A DNA stretch of 64,000 nucleotides, taken from the NCBI RefSeq assembly GCF_003818115.1, contig NZ_RPOI01000014.1, positions 62,001 to 126,000 on the forward strand. The letters run 5' to 3'. Positions 9,996 through 19,782 of this stretch are shown here, in pieces. The DNA comes from Citrobacter youngae (GTDB lineage: Bacteria > Pseudomonadota > Gammaproteobacteria > Enterobacterales > Enterobacteriaceae). The stretch's first letter is position 1. Every line of letters begins with the position of its first letter. The notes under the pieces are model-generated. The model did not search any database and was not told the DNA's origin. It worked only from the letters and a program-made list of their open reading frames with translations. A program made the position numbers and the translations under genes.

Positions 9996-10673
9996 ATGGC
10001 TTTCATAAAAGGATTTTGGCGGGACTTACGTACCACGCCGGTTGATACGCTGGTGAGATGGCAGGAACGGCGCTTTCTGTGGCTACTGATGGCGTGCGCG
10101 ATGGGCGGGTTAATAATACTGGCGCACTCATTCTTTCAAATCTATCTCTATATGGCTCCCTGCGAGCAGTGTGTCTACATTCGCTTCGCCATGTTTGTGA
10201 TGGTTTTCAGTGGATTGATCGCGGCAATAAATCCCAAAAATGTTGCTCTGAAGCTTATTGGCTGCATCGCGGCATTTTATGGCAGCATCATGGGCATTAA
10301 GTTCTCCATCAAACTTAACGGCATTCATTATGCTGTACATAACCCGGATCCGGACTCGCTGTTTGGCGTCCAGGGATGTTCCACCGATCCGATATTCCCT
10401 TTCAATTTGCCGCTGGCAAACTGGGCTCCGGAGTGGTTTAAGCCCACAGGAGATTGCGGCTATGACGCCCCCGTGGTTCCCGATGGCGTAGCGCTCAGCA
10501 GTACGCAAAAGTGGTTTATCGATCTATACCAACAGTCTGAAGGCTGGTATCTGCTCCCGCCGTGGCATTTTATGAACATGGCACAGGCCTGTTTGCTGGC
10601 CTTTGGTTTATGTTTACTACTGCTGGTGATAATGAGTGGAGCCTGGGCTTTAAAACTGACCAGAACCAAATAA
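9996..10673 (+). CDS. dsbI: DsbL-specific quinone oxidoreductase DsbI
   Basis: A 225-residue DsbB-family inner-membrane protein that re-oxidises DsbL with quinone. Four hydrophobic segments are visible. The first periplasmic Cys pair is Cys56-x2-Cys59 (APCEQC) and the second Cys128/Cys154, the two redox pairs expected. A long second periplasmic loop between them is typical of DsbI. It is the last gene of the operon, which ends at the terminator at 10692. Confidence 0.94.
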   Translation: MAFIKGFWRDLRTTPVDTLVRWQERRFLWLLMACAMGGLIILAHSFFQIYLYMAPCEQCVYIRFAMFVMVFSGLIAAINPKNVALKLIGCIAAFYGSIMGIKFSIKLNGIHYAVHNPDPDSLFGVQGCSTDPIFPFNLPLANWAPEWFKPTGDCGYDAPVVPDGVALSSTQKWFIDLYQQSEGWYLLPPWHFMNMAQACLLAFGLCLLLLVIMSGAWALKLTRTK

Positions 10674-10691
10674 TTGGAGCAAGAAACAAAA

Positions 10692-10724
10692 AAACCGAAG
10701 CCAGGAAGACGGCTTCGGTTTTTT
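10692..10724. terminator. bidirectional dsbI/ribB terminator
   Basis: An 11-bp stem (10692-10702 with 10711-10721) is flanked by A-runs on the left and T-runs on the right, so it can end both the rightward assT operon and the leftward ribB transcript. Confidence 0.85.
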
Positions 10725-10756
10725 ATGCTTACCACAACTAACGTGGTAATAGTCTA

Positions 10757-11410
10757 TTAGCTGGCTTTGCGCTCGTGCGCCTGACGATAAGCCACTAAAT
10801 CTTCGATAGTGACTACAGCCATATTGTGCTTGCCGGCAAACTCAATGCACTGTGGCGCACGCGCCATGGTGCCATCATCATTAGTCAATTCGCACAGCAC
10901 ACCAGCCGGTTTAAAACCAGCCAGCGTCACCAGATCGATGGTGGCTTCGGTGTGGCCACCGCGAGTTAACACACCGCCAGCCTGAGCACGCAGCGGGAAA
11001 ACGTGACCCGGGCGATTCAGATCGGAAGGTTTAGCGCCATCTTTAATCGCCGCGCGAACTGTAGTGACACGGTCTGCTGCGGAAACACCGGTAGTCACAC
11101 CTTCTGCAGCTTCAATGGTCACGGTAAAACCCGTACCATAAGCGCTGGTGTTATTTTCCACCATCATCGGCAGATCGAGCTGTTTGCGTCGGTCTTCAGT
11201 GATGCACAGGCAAACAATACCGCTACCGTGACGGATGGTCAGCGCCATCTGTTCAACGGTCATGGTTTCTGCCGGGAAAATCATATCACCTTCGTTTTCA
11301 CGGTCTTCATCGTCAAGCACCATCACACCGCGTCCTTCACGCAGTGCAGCAAGCGCATGTTCAACACGTTCGAAAGGCGTACCAAAAGAGGAAAGTAGCG
11401 TCTGATTCAT
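10757..11410 (-). CDS. ribB: 3,4-dihydroxy-2-butanone 4-phosphate synthase RibB
   Basis: A 217-residue cytoplasmic enzyme converting ribulose 5-phosphate to the four-carbon unit of riboflavin plus formate. The acidic metal/substrate loop [10 protein letters not shown] is at residues 33-42. Length is identical to E. coli RibB; it is a stand-alone enzyme without the GTP cyclohydrolase II half found in RibBA. The gene is expressed behind an FMN riboswitch in its leader. Confidence 0.96.
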   Translation of the reverse strand: MNQTLLSSFGTPFERVEHALAALREGRGVMVLDDEDRENEGDMIFPAETMTVEQMALTIRHGSGIVCLCITEDRRKQLDLPMMVENNTSAYGTGFTVTIEAAEGVTTGVSAADRVTTVRAAIKDGAKPSDLNRPGHVFPLRAQAGGVLTRGGHTEATIDLVTLAGFKPAGVLCELTNDDGTMARAPQCIEFAGKHNMAVVTIEDLVAYRQAHERKAS

Positions 11411-11487
11411 GGTAAAAAAACCTCACTAAATTTATGGTTACCAGAATCAGGGCAGTCTTAGGAGTGCCGTCAAAGCGGCAAAAAAAT

Positions 11488-11661
11488 AACGTGAGCGGGT
11501 CCATGCCCGACTGGATCGTTACTCTCTCCCATCCGGACTCTAACCGTCGGCCCCGGAATTACACCGGATCTGCTGACCTTTTCGCATTCACGAAAAGCGC
11601 TCGCGGGCTTTCAACATCAGTTGATTTACCGCCGGTGGGGAATTTCGCCCCGCCCTGAGAA
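11488..11661 (-). promoter_or_regulatory. FMN riboswitch (RFN element) of ribB
   Basis: The reverse strand shows the conserved RFN features in order: the AGGGCGGGG..AATTCCCCACCGGCGGT entry near 11661-11630, the GATCCGGTGTAATTCCGGGGCCGACGG core as separate blocks around 11580-11545, and AGTCCGGATGGGAGAGAG at 11540-11523 (aptamer about 11521-11661). Downstream, CGGGCATGGACCCG-type stem sequence is followed by a T-rich stretch (11490-11481), consistent with a transcription-terminating or processing platform. FMN binding should lower ribB expression, as for the E. coli ribB leader. Confidence 0.92.
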
Positions 11662-11798
11662 TAAGCGAGTTAACTATAACGCTATTGATTACCTTCATCA
11701 ACGCCTTTGCTCGTCTTAGCTTCACACAATTCTGGTTTATGCCTGTGCCAGTTCGCACTACAATATGCAGCAACACGTACCAGTTCAGGGAAACCACA

Positions 11799-12095
11799 AT
11801 GATTGACCCGAAAAAAATTGAGCAGATTGCTCGTCAGGTTCACGAGTCGATGCCGAAAGGGATCCGCGAGTTTGGCGAAGACGTCGAGAAGAAAATTCGT
11901 CAAACGCTTCAGTCACAGCTGACCCGTCTGGATCTGGTAAGCCGTGAAGAGTTTGATGTACAGACTCAGGTTTTGCTGCGTACTCGTGAGAAGCTGGCGC
12001 TGCTTGAGCAACGCCTGACTGAGCTGGAATCGCGTGAAACAACGGCAGAAGTTAAGCCTGCCCCGGCGATCCCATCAGTCGATCCGCAAGAGTAA
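11799..12095 (+). CDS. ubiK: ubiquinone biosynthesis accessory factor UbiK
   Basis: A 98-residue soluble helical protein (formerly YqiC, BMFP family) that works with UbiJ in aerobic ubiquinone synthesis. The C-terminal half is a clear coiled coil ([18 protein letters not shown], about residues 58-75) followed by a Pro-rich tail. The ATG at 11799 is chosen over a longer in-frame one at 11685 because it has an AGGGA site and matches the family N-terminus [11 protein letters not shown]. It is divergent from ribB and ends at the hairpin at 12103. Confidence 0.93.
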   Translation: MIDPKKIEQIARQVHESMPKGIREFGEDVEKKIRQTLQSQLTRLDLVSREEFDVQTQVLLRTREKLALLEQRLTELESRETTAEVKPAPAIPSVDPQE

Positions 12096-12102
12096 AAACG
12101 AC

Positions 12103-12122
12103 AACGGGCCGCAAGGCCCGTT
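12103..12122. terminator. convergent ubiK/glgS terminator
   Basis: An 8-bp stem AACGGGCC/GGCCCGTT with a GCAA tetraloop lies directly after ubiK and 7 bp before the glgS stop codon; the flanks are short A- and T-rich, suitable for both directions. Confidence 0.7.
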
Positions 12123-12128
12123 TCTCTG

Positions 12129-12329
12129 TTAGTGTTCCAGTTCCAGCTTCCTGGCCTCCGTCGCCTGCTGGCAGTAAAGTGCATAGCGTTTGCAAAACCA
12201 GCTACGGTGTTCTTCATCCATATTCCCAGTTATCGCCTGGATATCAACGGGATGGCCCTCAGCCTGCATCCTGGCAAAACTTCGGGCCAGGAAATCGAAA
12301 TTATTCATTGAATACATACTGCTGTTCAT
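12129..12329 (-). CDS. glgS: surface composition regulator GlgS
   Basis: A 66-residue acidic protein that in E. coli affects glycogen, motility and fimbriae. The core [13 protein letters not shown] and the C-terminal LELEH are typical. The third in-frame Met codon (12329) is used because GGAGGG lies 7 nt upstream; the first Met (12335) would be only 1 nt from it. In E. coli glgS is under sigma-S and CRP control; I did not identify those sites with confidence here. Confidence 0.92.
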   Translation of the reverse strand: MNSSMYSMNNFDFLARSFARMQAEGHPVDIQAITGNMDEEHRSWFCKRYALYCQQATEARKLELEH

Positions 12330-12595
12330 GAGCATACCCTCCAGTTATTGAATATCTGCTAAGGCCATATGCTTTTTCTGATTTCAGTATTTCCCTGGAT
12401 GCGAAGATATTCTGCACATATTGTGCGCAAAAAAACCTTCAGCTTCACAGTTTCCTACGAAATCTAAGAGGGGGATGAGCCTCTTTTCGGATTCAAGACC
12501 AGGAGGACGCATGTTATTGTAACGTCATGTAAAAGTAAGAGGTGAAACCATTACTTTTGACACTATCAGGGAACGCGGTCGCAGGAGGAAGAAAG

Positions 12596-13225
12596 TTGGT
12601 TTTATTCACGGATTATAACGGACCCTACCTGTTTGCTATTTCATTTGTCCTGCTGATTGGCTTACTGGAAGTCATCTCTCTTGTTTTCGGGCACTTCCTT
12701 TCGGGCGCACTGGATGCGCATCTCGATCACTACGATGCCCTGACTTCAGGCAATATTGGACAAGCGCTGCACTATTTGAATATCGGACGTATTCCCGCAC
12801 TGATCGTGCTGTGCTTACTCGCTGGCTTCTTTGGACTCTTCGGCATCCTTCTTCAACATGGTTCGGTCACACTGTGGCAAGCTCCGCTCAGCAACCTGCT
12901 GCTTGCTCCGCTGAGTTTTATTCTTGCCGTCTTCGCCGTGCATTACAGCGGAAAAATCATTGCTCCCTGGCTGCCACGGGATGAAACCACCGCTCTCGCA
13001 GAAGATGAGTTTATCGGCAGCATGGCGATTATTACCGGACATTCCGCAAGTGCCGGAACCCCATGCGAAGGGAAATTTACCGATAAGTTCGGGCAGACCC
13101 ACTATGTGCTACTAGAGCCTGAAGCAGGCAAAGAATTCAAAAAAGGAGACAAGGTGCTGATTATCTGCCGACTCTCCGCAACGCGTTACCTGGCCGAGCT
13201 AAACCCCTGGCCAAATGTTTTGTAA
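12596..13225 (+). CDS. yqiJ: inner-membrane OB-fold protein YqiJ
   Basis: A 209-residue protein with three to four N-terminal membrane segments and a C-terminal OB-fold-like part, related to NfeD partners of flotillins. Start is a TTG at 12596 preceded by AGGAGG (12583-12588) with 7-nt spacing, giving exactly the E. coli YqiJ length; the ATG at 12542 lacks these features. yqiK follows 24 bp later, and the pair probably forms a membrane microdomain complex. Confidence 0.9.
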   Translation: MVLFTDYNGPYLFAISFVLLIGLLEVISLVFGHFLSGALDAHLDHYDALTSGNIGQALHYLNIGRIPALIVLCLLAGFFGLFGILLQHGSVTLWQAPLSNLLLAPLSFILAVFAVHYSGKIIAPWLPRDETTALAEDEFIGSMAIITGHSASAGTPCEGKFTDKFGQTHYVLLEPEAGKEFKKGDKVLIICRLSATRYLAELNPWPNVL

Positions 13226-13249
13226 TTTTTACTTTAAGGGAATAACACA

Positions 13250-14929
13250 ATGGATGATGTTTTTGGCATGTTACCTTCATGGATGTTTACCGCTATTGTG
13301 GCGGTGGTCGTCTTATTAATTATCGGGATTATCTTTGCCCGCCTGTATCGCCGCGCGTCAGCTGAACAGGCGTTTGTACGTACCGGACTTGGCGGGCAAA
13401 AGGTGGTGATGAGCGGTGGCGCAATTGTCATGCCCATCTTCCACGAAATTATTCCTATCAACATGAACACCCTCAAACTTGAGGTGAGCCGTTCGACTGT
13501 CGACAGCCTCATCACTAAAGACCGTATGCGTGTGGATGTCGTCGTCGCCTTTTTCGTGCGTGTAAAACCGTCTATTGAAGGGATTGCTACCGCCGCACAG
13601 ACCCTGGGGCAGCGGACGCTGTCACCAGAGGATTTACGTGTGCTAATAGAAGATAAGTTTGTCGATGCCCTGCGTGCCACTGCGTCGCAGATGACCATGC
13701 ATGAACTGCAGGATACGCGTGAAAACTTCGTTCAGGGCGTACAAAATACCGTCGCGGAAGACCTGTCCAAAAACGGCCTGGAACTGGAGAGCGTTTCACT
13801 CACCAACTTTAACCAGACCGAAAAAGTCCATTTCAACCCGAATAACGCCTTTGATGCCGAGGGTCTGACCAAGCTGACCCAGGAAACAGAACGCCGTCGC
13901 CGCGAACGTAACGAAGTCGAACAGGACGTTGAAGTTGCGGTACGTGAGAAAAACCGTGATGCGCTGTCGCGCAAGCTGGAGATCGAACAGCAGGAAGCCT
14001 TCATGACGCTCGAGCAGGAGCAGCAGGTGAAAACCCGCACGGCCGAGCAAAACGCCAAAATCGCCGCCTTCGAAGCCGAACGTCATCGTGAAGCTGAACA
14101 GACGCGTATCCTTGCCGAACGCCAGATTCAGGAAACAGAAATCGAGCGCGAGCAGGCGGTGCGATCCAGAAAAGTCGAGGCCGAGCGTGAAGTTCGTATC
14201 AAAGAGATCGAACAGCAGCAGGCAACGGAGATAGCCAACCAAACCAAGTCCATCGCCATTGCTGCCAAGTCCGAGCAACAGTCTCAGGCTGAAGCGCGAG
14301 CTAACGATGCCCTGGCCGAAGCGGTTCGCGCCCAGCAGAACGTAGAAACCACCCGCCAGACCGCAGAAGCGGATCGTGCCAAACAGGTCGCGCTGATCGC
14401 CGCGGCGCAGGATGCAGAAACCCAGGCCGTTGAATTGACCGTGCGGGCAAAAGCCGAAAAAGAAGCCGCAGAATTGCAGGCGGCGGCAATTGTTGAACTG
14501 GCCGAAGCGACGCGCAAAAAAGGTCTCGCAGAAGCCGAAGCCCAGCGTGCGCTCAACGATGCCATCAACGTGCTTTCCGACGAACAGACCAGCCTGAAAT
14601 TTAAGCTGGCTCTGTTGCAGTCTCTGCCAGCGGTTATTGAGAAATCCGTTGAGCCAATGAAGTCTATCGACGGAATCAAGATTATCCAGGTTGATGGCCT
14701 GAATCGTGGTGGCGCCGTCGGTGAAGTGAACGCAGGTAACGTAAGCGGTGGAAATTTGGCTGAGCAGGCATTATCAGCCGCCCTTGCCTATCGTACACAA
14801 GCGCCGCTGATTGACTCGCTGTTAAATGAAATTGGTTTGTCCGGCGGTTCGCTAAATGCGCTTACCACTCCGTTAAACGCCACGACAACAGTCGACGTTA
14901 ACCATCAGACAACGATAAAAGAAGAATAA
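13250..14929 (+). CDS. yqiK: flotillin-like inner membrane protein YqiK
   Basis: A 559-residue flotillin/SPFH protein: one N-terminal membrane span (about residues 10-30), an SPFH/PHB domain (about 50-200), then a very long Glu/Ala/Arg/Gln-rich coiled coil (about 200-460) and a C-terminal oligomerisation region. E. coli YqiK is 553 residues. It is the second gene of yqiJK, whose pairing of an NfeD-like OB protein with a flotillin is widespread in bacteria. A terminator follows 24 bp after the stop. Confidence 0.94.
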   Translation: MDDVFGMLPSWMFTAIVAVVVLLIIGIIFARLYRRASAEQAFVRTGLGGQKVVMSGGAIVMPIFHEIIPINMNTLKLEVSRSTVDSLITKDRMRVDVVVAFFVRVKPSIEGIATAAQTLGQRTLSPEDLRVLIEDKFVDALRATASQMTMHELQDTRENFVQGVQNTVAEDLSKNGLELESVSLTNFNQTEKVHFNPNNAFDAEGLTKLTQETERRRRERNEVEQDVEVAVREKNRDALSRKLEIEQQEAFMTLEQEQQVKTRTAEQNAKIAAFEAERHREAEQTRILAERQIQETEIEREQAVRSRKVEAEREVRIKEIEQQQATEIANQTKSIAIAAKSEQQSQAEARANDALAEAVRAQQNVETTRQTAEADRAKQVALIAAAQDAETQAVELTVRAKAEKEAAELQAAAIVELAEATRKKGLAEAEAQRALNDAINVLSDEQTSLKFKLALLQSLPAVIEKSVEPMKSIDGIKIIQVDGLNRGGAVGEVNAGNVSGGNLAEQALSAALAYRTQAPLIDSLLNEIGLSGGSLNALTTPLNATTTVDVNHQTTIKEE

Positions 14930-14953
14930 CGACTTCTGCCTTATGTCCCCCGT

Positions 14954-14981
14954 CCCTGGCCCATAAAGCCGGGGATTTTTT
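14954..14981 (+). terminator. yqiK terminator
   Basis: A 7-bp stem (CCCTGGC/GCCGGGG, with one G-T pair) with a 7-nt loop is followed directly by ATTTTTTA. Confidence 0.8.
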
Positions 14982-15095
14982 ATTCTGGCGCGCCGTTTTG
15001 CGTGGATGCTCCAGCAATAAAAAACCTGCGGGAGAAAGCCCTTGCGCCTGTCAGGTCGCTCACTAACAATCGCTTGGTCAGCAAGGGGCTGCAAC

Positions 15096-15238
15096 GAGAA
15101 AGCCCCTCTCGAAGAAGGGGCTTTAATAAGGAAAGGGTTATGATGAAGCGAGTCATCATACTGGTTGTGCTGTTACTGTTAAGTTTCCACGCTTACTAAC
15201 AGTCAATCAGAGGGGGGAGAAATCCCCTCTCACCCTTA
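15096..15238 (-). ncRNA. sib: Sib antisense RNA (antitoxin RNA of ibs)
   Basis: The reverse strand opposite the ibs reading frame matches the layout of the E. coli SibA-E (QUAD) RNAs of about 140 nt: a 5' purine-rich hairpin (AGGGGATTTCTCCCCCCTC, near 15225-15205), full complement of the ibs message, and a 3' hairpin formed by AAAGCCCC (15124-15117) and GGGGCTTT (15106-15099). Sib RNA represses translation and promotes decay of the ibs mRNA. Ends are estimated by analogy. In E. coli sibD/sibE occupy the same yqiK-hldE interval; only one complete copy is seen here. Confidence 0.82.
15140..15199 (+). CDS. ibs: Ibs-type type I toxin peptide
   Basis: A 19-residue hydrophobic peptide, MMKRVIILVVLLLLSFHAY, of the Ibs family of membrane-damaging type I toxins. 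It has the MM-basic start, a single membrane-spanning run of Ile/Val/Leu and the aromatic C-terminus. An AGGAAAGG ribosome site precedes the ATG. The whole frame is covered on the other strand by the Sib RNA. Too small for standard gene callers. Confidence 0.88.
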   Translation: MMKRVIILVVLLLLSFHAY

Positions 15239-15323
15239 TTCCTGTACTTTAGGTCGAAAAAACAGCAGCGTCAACAGCGGGAAACGCACAGAAACGAAAA
15301 GTTTGCCCCGTTTCCAGCATTTG

Positions 15324-16757
15324 TTATTTATCGCTGTCTTTCTGGATCTTCTTGATGATATTGGTCGTCGAACAACCATCTTCGAAGTTCAGCACCAGCA
15401 CTTCTCCGCCGTTGGCCCATACCTCTTTGCTGCCCGCAATATCTTCTGGCTTATAGTCGCCGCCTTTGACCAGCAGATCCGGCAGGATGCCAGCGATCAG
15501 ACGCTGCGGCGTATCCTCTTCAAAAGAGACCACCCAGTCGACGGATTCCAGCGCGCCCAACACGATCATGCGCTGTTCCAGCGGGTTGACCGGACGCGTT
15601 TCGCCTTTCAGACGTTTGGTCGACGCATCGCTGTTTACCGCCACGATCAGGCGATCGCCCAGCTTGCGCGCATTTGCCAGATAGGAGACATGGCCCGCAT
15701 GCAGGATGTCGAACACGCCGTTAGTCATCACCACTTTCTCACCGCGCTTGCGGGCGCTGGCGACGGCCTGTTTCAGCTCAGATTCGCTCATCACGCCAAA
15801 ACCAGTATCAGCCCGACCACGCACGGCGTTTTCCAGTTCAATCGGAGAAACGGTGGAGGTTCCCAGTTTACCGACCACGACACCGGCTGCAGCGTTAGCA
15901 AAATAGCACGCCTCTTCCAGCGAATTACCCGCCGCCAGCGTCGCCGCCAGCACACCGATTACCGTATCGCCCGCACCGGTCACGTCATACACTTCCTGCG
16001 CCTGCGTCGGCATATGCAGTGGCGATTTGCCCGGTTGCAGCAACGTCATCCCCTGTTCTGAACGGGTAATCAGCAGTGCGGAAAGGTCGAAATCAGCAAT
16101 CACTTTCATGCCGCGCTCAACCAGTTCATCTTCGCTTTTGCATTTACCGGCGACCGCTTCAAACTCAGACAGGTTCGGCGTTAGCAGCGTTGCGCCGCGG
16201 TAACGTTCAAAATCGGTCCCTTTCGGATCGATAAGCACCGGCACGCCAGCCTTACGCGCCAGAGCAATCATTTGCTGCACGCTTGCCAACGCGCCTTTGG
16301 CGTAGTCAGAGAGCACCAGAGCGCCGATAGAACCCAGCGCCTGATTAATACGCTCGTGCAGCGGTTGCGGATCTACGCCTTCAAAACCTTCTTCGAAATC
16401 CAGGCGAATCAACTGCTGGTTACGGGAAAGTACGCGTAGTTTGGTGATTGTCGGATGCGTCGGCACGGAAACGAAGTCGCATTTTACGTTCACATCCGCC
16501 AGCGTTTTGCTCAGCGCACGCGCCGCGTCGTCGATACCAGTCAAACCCACCAGACGAGAATTTGCGCCCAGAGAGGCAATGTTCATCGCCACGTTTGCTG
16601 CGCCACCGGGACGTTCTTCGATGGTATCGACCTTCACCACCGGAACCGGCGCTTCAGGTGAAATACGGCTGGTAGGGCCGTACCAGTAGCGATCCAGCAT
16701 CACATCACCGACAACCATGACTCCTGCACGTTCAAACTCTGGCAGCGTTACTTTCAT
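15324..16757 (-). CDS. hldE: bifunctional heptose 7-phosphate kinase / heptose 1-phosphate adenylyltransferase HldE
   Basis: A 477-residue cytoplasmic enzyme making ADP-D-glycero-D-manno-heptose for the LPS inner core. The N-terminal half is a ribokinase-fold kinase (to about residue 318, with GGAANVAMN and the C-terminal GAGDTV anion-hole motif). The C-terminal part is a nucleotidyltransferase with [16 protein letters not shown], including the HxGH ATP site. Same length as in E. coli. It follows glnE by 59 bp on the same strand. Confidence 0.97.
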   Translation of the reverse strand: MKVTLPEFERAGVMVVGDVMLDRYWYGPTSRISPEAPVPVVKVDTIEERPGGAANVAMNIASLGANSRLVGLTGIDDAARALSKTLADVNVKCDFVSVPTHPTITKLRVLSRNQQLIRLDFEEGFEGVDPQPLHERINQALGSIGALVLSDYAKGALASVQQMIALARKAGVPVLIDPKGTDFERYRGATLLTPNLSEFEAVAGKCKSEDELVERGMKVIADFDLSALLITRSEQGMTLLQPGKSPLHMPTQAQEVYDVTGAGDTVIGVLAATLAAGNSLEEACYFANAAAGVVVGKLGTSTVSPIELENAVRGRADTGFGVMSESELKQAVASARKRGEKVVMTNGVFDILHAGHVSYLANARKLGDRLIVAVNSDASTKRLKGETRPVNPLEQRMIVLGALESVDWVVSFEEDTPQRLIAGILPDLLVKGGDYKPEDIAGSKEVWANGGEVLVLNFEDGCSTTNIIKKIQKDSDK

Positions 16758-16816
16758 TCCTGTCTCCTGAGAGATTCTCTGAGGGTCTTAAAATTTGCGC
16801 GCGATAATAGCACACT

Positions 16817-19657
16817 TCACTCGGCAACCAGCCACTTCTGCCAGCTGTCACGCACCAGCGTACGTTCAGCGCTGAAGTGTTCCGCCGCTACATGGCCCGG
16901 AAGTTCCTGCAGGGCAAGATGGTGAAGTTCGTCGCGCAGCGTTGTATAAGCGCGGGTAAGCGCCAGCGCTTCCTGCTCATCCATAATGTCGTTTTGCGCC
17001 AGCAATTCCAGAATGCGCACGTTATCCGACCAGCGCGTCAGCTTCGGTTTTTCATGCGCATAGCGCAGCACCAGATATTGCGTAATAAATTCAATATCTG
17101 TAATGCCACCCTCATCCGCTTTAATATCAAAACGATCCCGATGCTTATTGCCCAAATGGGCGCGCATTTTCTCACGCATTTCACGCACGTCAGTCTGCAA
17201 GGTTTTCCCATCACGGACGAGGGTCATGATATCGCGACGAATCGCATCAAACTGAGAGGTCAACTGCGGGTCGCCATATACCACACGAGCACGCACCAGC
17301 GCCTGATGCTCCCATGTCCAGGCTTCGTTGCGCTGGTAATCGTCGAAAGCGTCGGTTGATGTCACCAGCATTCCCGCCGCGCCGGATGGACGCAGCCGCG
17401 CATCCACTTCGTACAAAATACCGGACGAGGTGCGGGTGCTGAAAAGGTGCATAATGCGCTGCGACAGACGCAGATAGAACTGTCGCCCATCAATCTCACG
17501 CTCACCGTCCGTCATCACGTCCATCGGACAATCATGCAGGAAGATCAAATCAAGATCCGAACTGTAGCCCAGTTCCCAGCCGCCCAGTTTGCCATAGCCG
17601 ACGACGGCAAAACCGCGCCCCTCACGTTCGCCAAGATGAGTCGGTTGCCCGTAGCGAGCAACCATCTGCGTCCACGCCTGCTGGACTACCGCATCAATAA
17701 TCGCTTCCGCCAGCCAGGTTAAATGGTCGCTCACCTTCATCACCGGCAGCGTACCGGCGATATCAGCCGCGGCAATACGCAGTAGCTGCGTTTGCTTAAA
17801 CTGGCGCAGTGCCTCCAGTTGCTGCTCTTCGTCATCTTCCGGCACACGCAGCAAATACTGGCGCAGCTCATCACGGTAGGCGTCCGTCGCGGTAGGTTGA
17901 TACAGGGTATTCGGATCCAACAGTTCATCGAGCAACAACGGATACCGCGCCAGCTGGCTGGCGACCATCGGCGAGGCCGCACAGAGCGAAATCAAATGCT
18001 TCAGCGCCCCGGGGAATTCGCTCAGCAGTTCCAGATAGGTCGTGCGAGTCACAATACCCACCAGCAGCGGTGTGATGCGTGACAGCGGGACTGAGGCGTC
18101 GTCACGCGTACAGACATCGCTCAGCAGATGCGGCATTAAATGATCCAGCACCTGTCGTCCGCGTGGGCCAATGGTGCGTTTATCCAGCTCTTTGCGGAAA
18201 TCAGCAATCAGAGACAGCACGCGCCGCCGATCTTCATCCGCCAGATGCGTCAGCACTGGCGTGGTGTCATCTTCCTGTAAGGCGTCCTGCCACAATTCAC
18301 GCCACTGTTCTGAGAGCGACTCTTCCTGGGTTTCGGCCTCGTCATCGCCAATCAGCTCGTTAAATACCCGGCGTACGTTGTCCATATGATTGGCCAGCAC
18401 ATCGGTTAATTGCTGCCAGTCATCAACGTTCATCCCCCACGCCAGTCGCGCGCGATTCAGTTCATCGCCTGGCAGCGTTTGGGTCTGTTCATCATTGATG
18501 CTTTGCAGCAGGTTTTCCAGGCGGCGTAAATAGAGATAGGCTGCGCGCAGTTGTTCCGCGTCGGTATCAGACAGCAAGTGCAGCGCATTGATGGCGCTAA
18601 GCGTCGGTAACAGCGAGCGGGATTGCAGCGATGGCTCGCGCCCACCGCGAATCAGCTGGAATACCTGCACGATAAATTCGATTTCACGAATGCCGCCCGC
18701 CCCCAGCTTAATGTTGTCTTTCAGGCCACGACGGCGCACTTCACGCGCAATCATCCCTTTCATGTTACGCAGCGACTGGATCACGCTGAAATCAATATAG
18801 CGACGGAAGACAAAAGGCCGCAGCATGGCACGAAGCTCGCTGACGTATGTGCCGTCGGCATCGCCCATAATGCGGGCTTTAACCATCGCATAGCGTTCCC
18901 AGTCGCGCCCTTGTTCCTGGTAATAATCCTCCAGCGCGGAGAAGCTCAGCACCAGCGGGCCGCTGTCGCCAAACGGGCGTAAACGCATATCCACCCGATA
19001 GACAAACCCATCCATTGTGGGCTGATCCAGCACTTTGATAAGCCGCTGGCCCATACGGGTAAAGAACTGGGCGTTATCCAGCTCGCGGCGCCCACCCTGT
19101 GTGCTGCCGTGTTCCGGCCAGGCAAAAATCAGGTCGATATCGGAGGAAAAATTCAGCTCGCCACCGCCCAGTTTCCCCATGCCTAAAATCAGCAGCGGCT
19201 GCGCAACACCTTCAGAACTACAGGGCGTTCCCCACTCACGACAGCAGGCGTCATACAACCAGTCTCGAGCGGCAATAATCAGCGTTTCAGCCAGATGGCT
19301 TAACTGCTGCAAAATACTCTCTTCGGTCACCAGCGACAGCGTCTGTGCCCAGGCGATACGCACCATAATGCGACGGCGAAACAGGCGTAACTCACGCATC
19401 AGTGTGTTTTCGTCACTAACGTCAGCCAATGCTTGCTGTAACCAGTTGGCATAGTGTTGCCATTCATCCGCCAGGGGTGGAGCGCTTTCCAGCTCAGCCA
19501 GCCATTCGGGATGGGCAATAATGCTGTCACGGACAAAATCACTGAATGTGAGTACTGACTTAGCCTGAACGCTAAGCGAGGACTCAGATATTGCTGCTGG
19601 CAGCCGCTCAACAACGGTCGGCCAGTACTGCTGTAACGGTGAAGAGAGCTGCTTCAT
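16817..19657 (-). CDS. glnE: glutamine synthetase adenylyltransferase/adenylyl-removing enzyme GlnE
   Basis: A 946-residue bifunctional enzyme that adenylylates (inactivates) and de-adenylylates glutamine synthetase in response to PII and glutamine. Two nucleotidyltransferase domains are visible: the N-terminal adenylyl-removing domain with the DxD pair Asp173/Asp175 (FSSDIDLIF) and the C-terminal adenylylating domain with YSSDLDLIF near residue 700. Length equals the E. coli enzyme. Middle gene of ygiF-glnE-hldE. Confidence 0.97.
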   Translation of the reverse strand: MKQLSSPLQQYWPTVVERLPAAISESSLSVQAKSVLTFSDFVRDSIIAHPEWLAELESAPPLADEWQHYANWLQQALADVSDENTLMRELRLFRRRIMVRIAWAQTLSLVTEESILQQLSHLAETLIIAARDWLYDACCREWGTPCSSEGVAQPLLILGMGKLGGGELNFSSDIDLIFAWPEHGSTQGGRRELDNAQFFTRMGQRLIKVLDQPTMDGFVYRVDMRLRPFGDSGPLVLSFSALEDYYQEQGRDWERYAMVKARIMGDADGTYVSELRAMLRPFVFRRYIDFSVIQSLRNMKGMIAREVRRRGLKDNIKLGAGGIREIEFIVQVFQLIRGGREPSLQSRSLLPTLSAINALHLLSDTDAEQLRAAYLYLRRLENLLQSINDEQTQTLPGDELNRARLAWGMNVDDWQQLTDVLANHMDNVRRVFNELIGDDEAETQEESLSEQWRELWQDALQEDDTTPVLTHLADEDRRRVLSLIADFRKELDKRTIGPRGRQVLDHLMPHLLSDVCTRDDASVPLSRITPLLVGIVTRTTYLELLSEFPGALKHLISLCAASPMVASQLARYPLLLDELLDPNTLYQPTATDAYRDELRQYLLRVPEDDEEQQLEALRQFKQTQLLRIAAADIAGTLPVMKVSDHLTWLAEAIIDAVVQQAWTQMVARYGQPTHLGEREGRGFAVVGYGKLGGWELGYSSDLDLIFLHDCPMDVMTDGEREIDGRQFYLRLSQRIMHLFSTRTSSGILYEVDARLRPSGAAGMLVTSTDAFDDYQRNEAWTWEHQALVRARVVYGDPQLTSQFDAIRRDIMTLVRDGKTLQTDVREMREKMRAHLGNKHRDRFDIKADEGGITDIEFITQYLVLRYAHEKPKLTRWSDNVRILELLAQNDIMDEQEALALTRAYTTLRDELHHLALQELPGHVAAEHFSAERTLVRDSWQKWLVAE

Positions 19658-19680
19658 TTACGGGTTATCCTTTGAATGGT

Positions 19681-19770
19681 GCCGGATGCGTCTTTTCGCC
19701 TTATCCGACCTACATGACAGTTACACACATCGCGTAGGCCTGATAAGCGCAGCGCCATCAGGCATCCCGG
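19681..19770. repeat. BIME (two REP units) between ygiF and glnE
   Basis: Two imperfect REP palindromes: GCCGGATGCGTC..GCCTTATCCGACCTAC (19681-19713) and CGTAGGCCTGATAAGCG..CGCCATCAGGCA (19732-19764), in opposite orientation. Extragenic location is typical; in an operon such structures can stabilise upstream mRNA. Confidence 0.88.
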
Positions 19771-19782
19771 CCTCGGCCCTGA

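Noticed and set aside
15303-16061. 252-codon open frame opposite hldE
   Set aside because: Antisense shadow of a well-conserved gene with typical high-GC third positions; no ribosome site or family resemblance.
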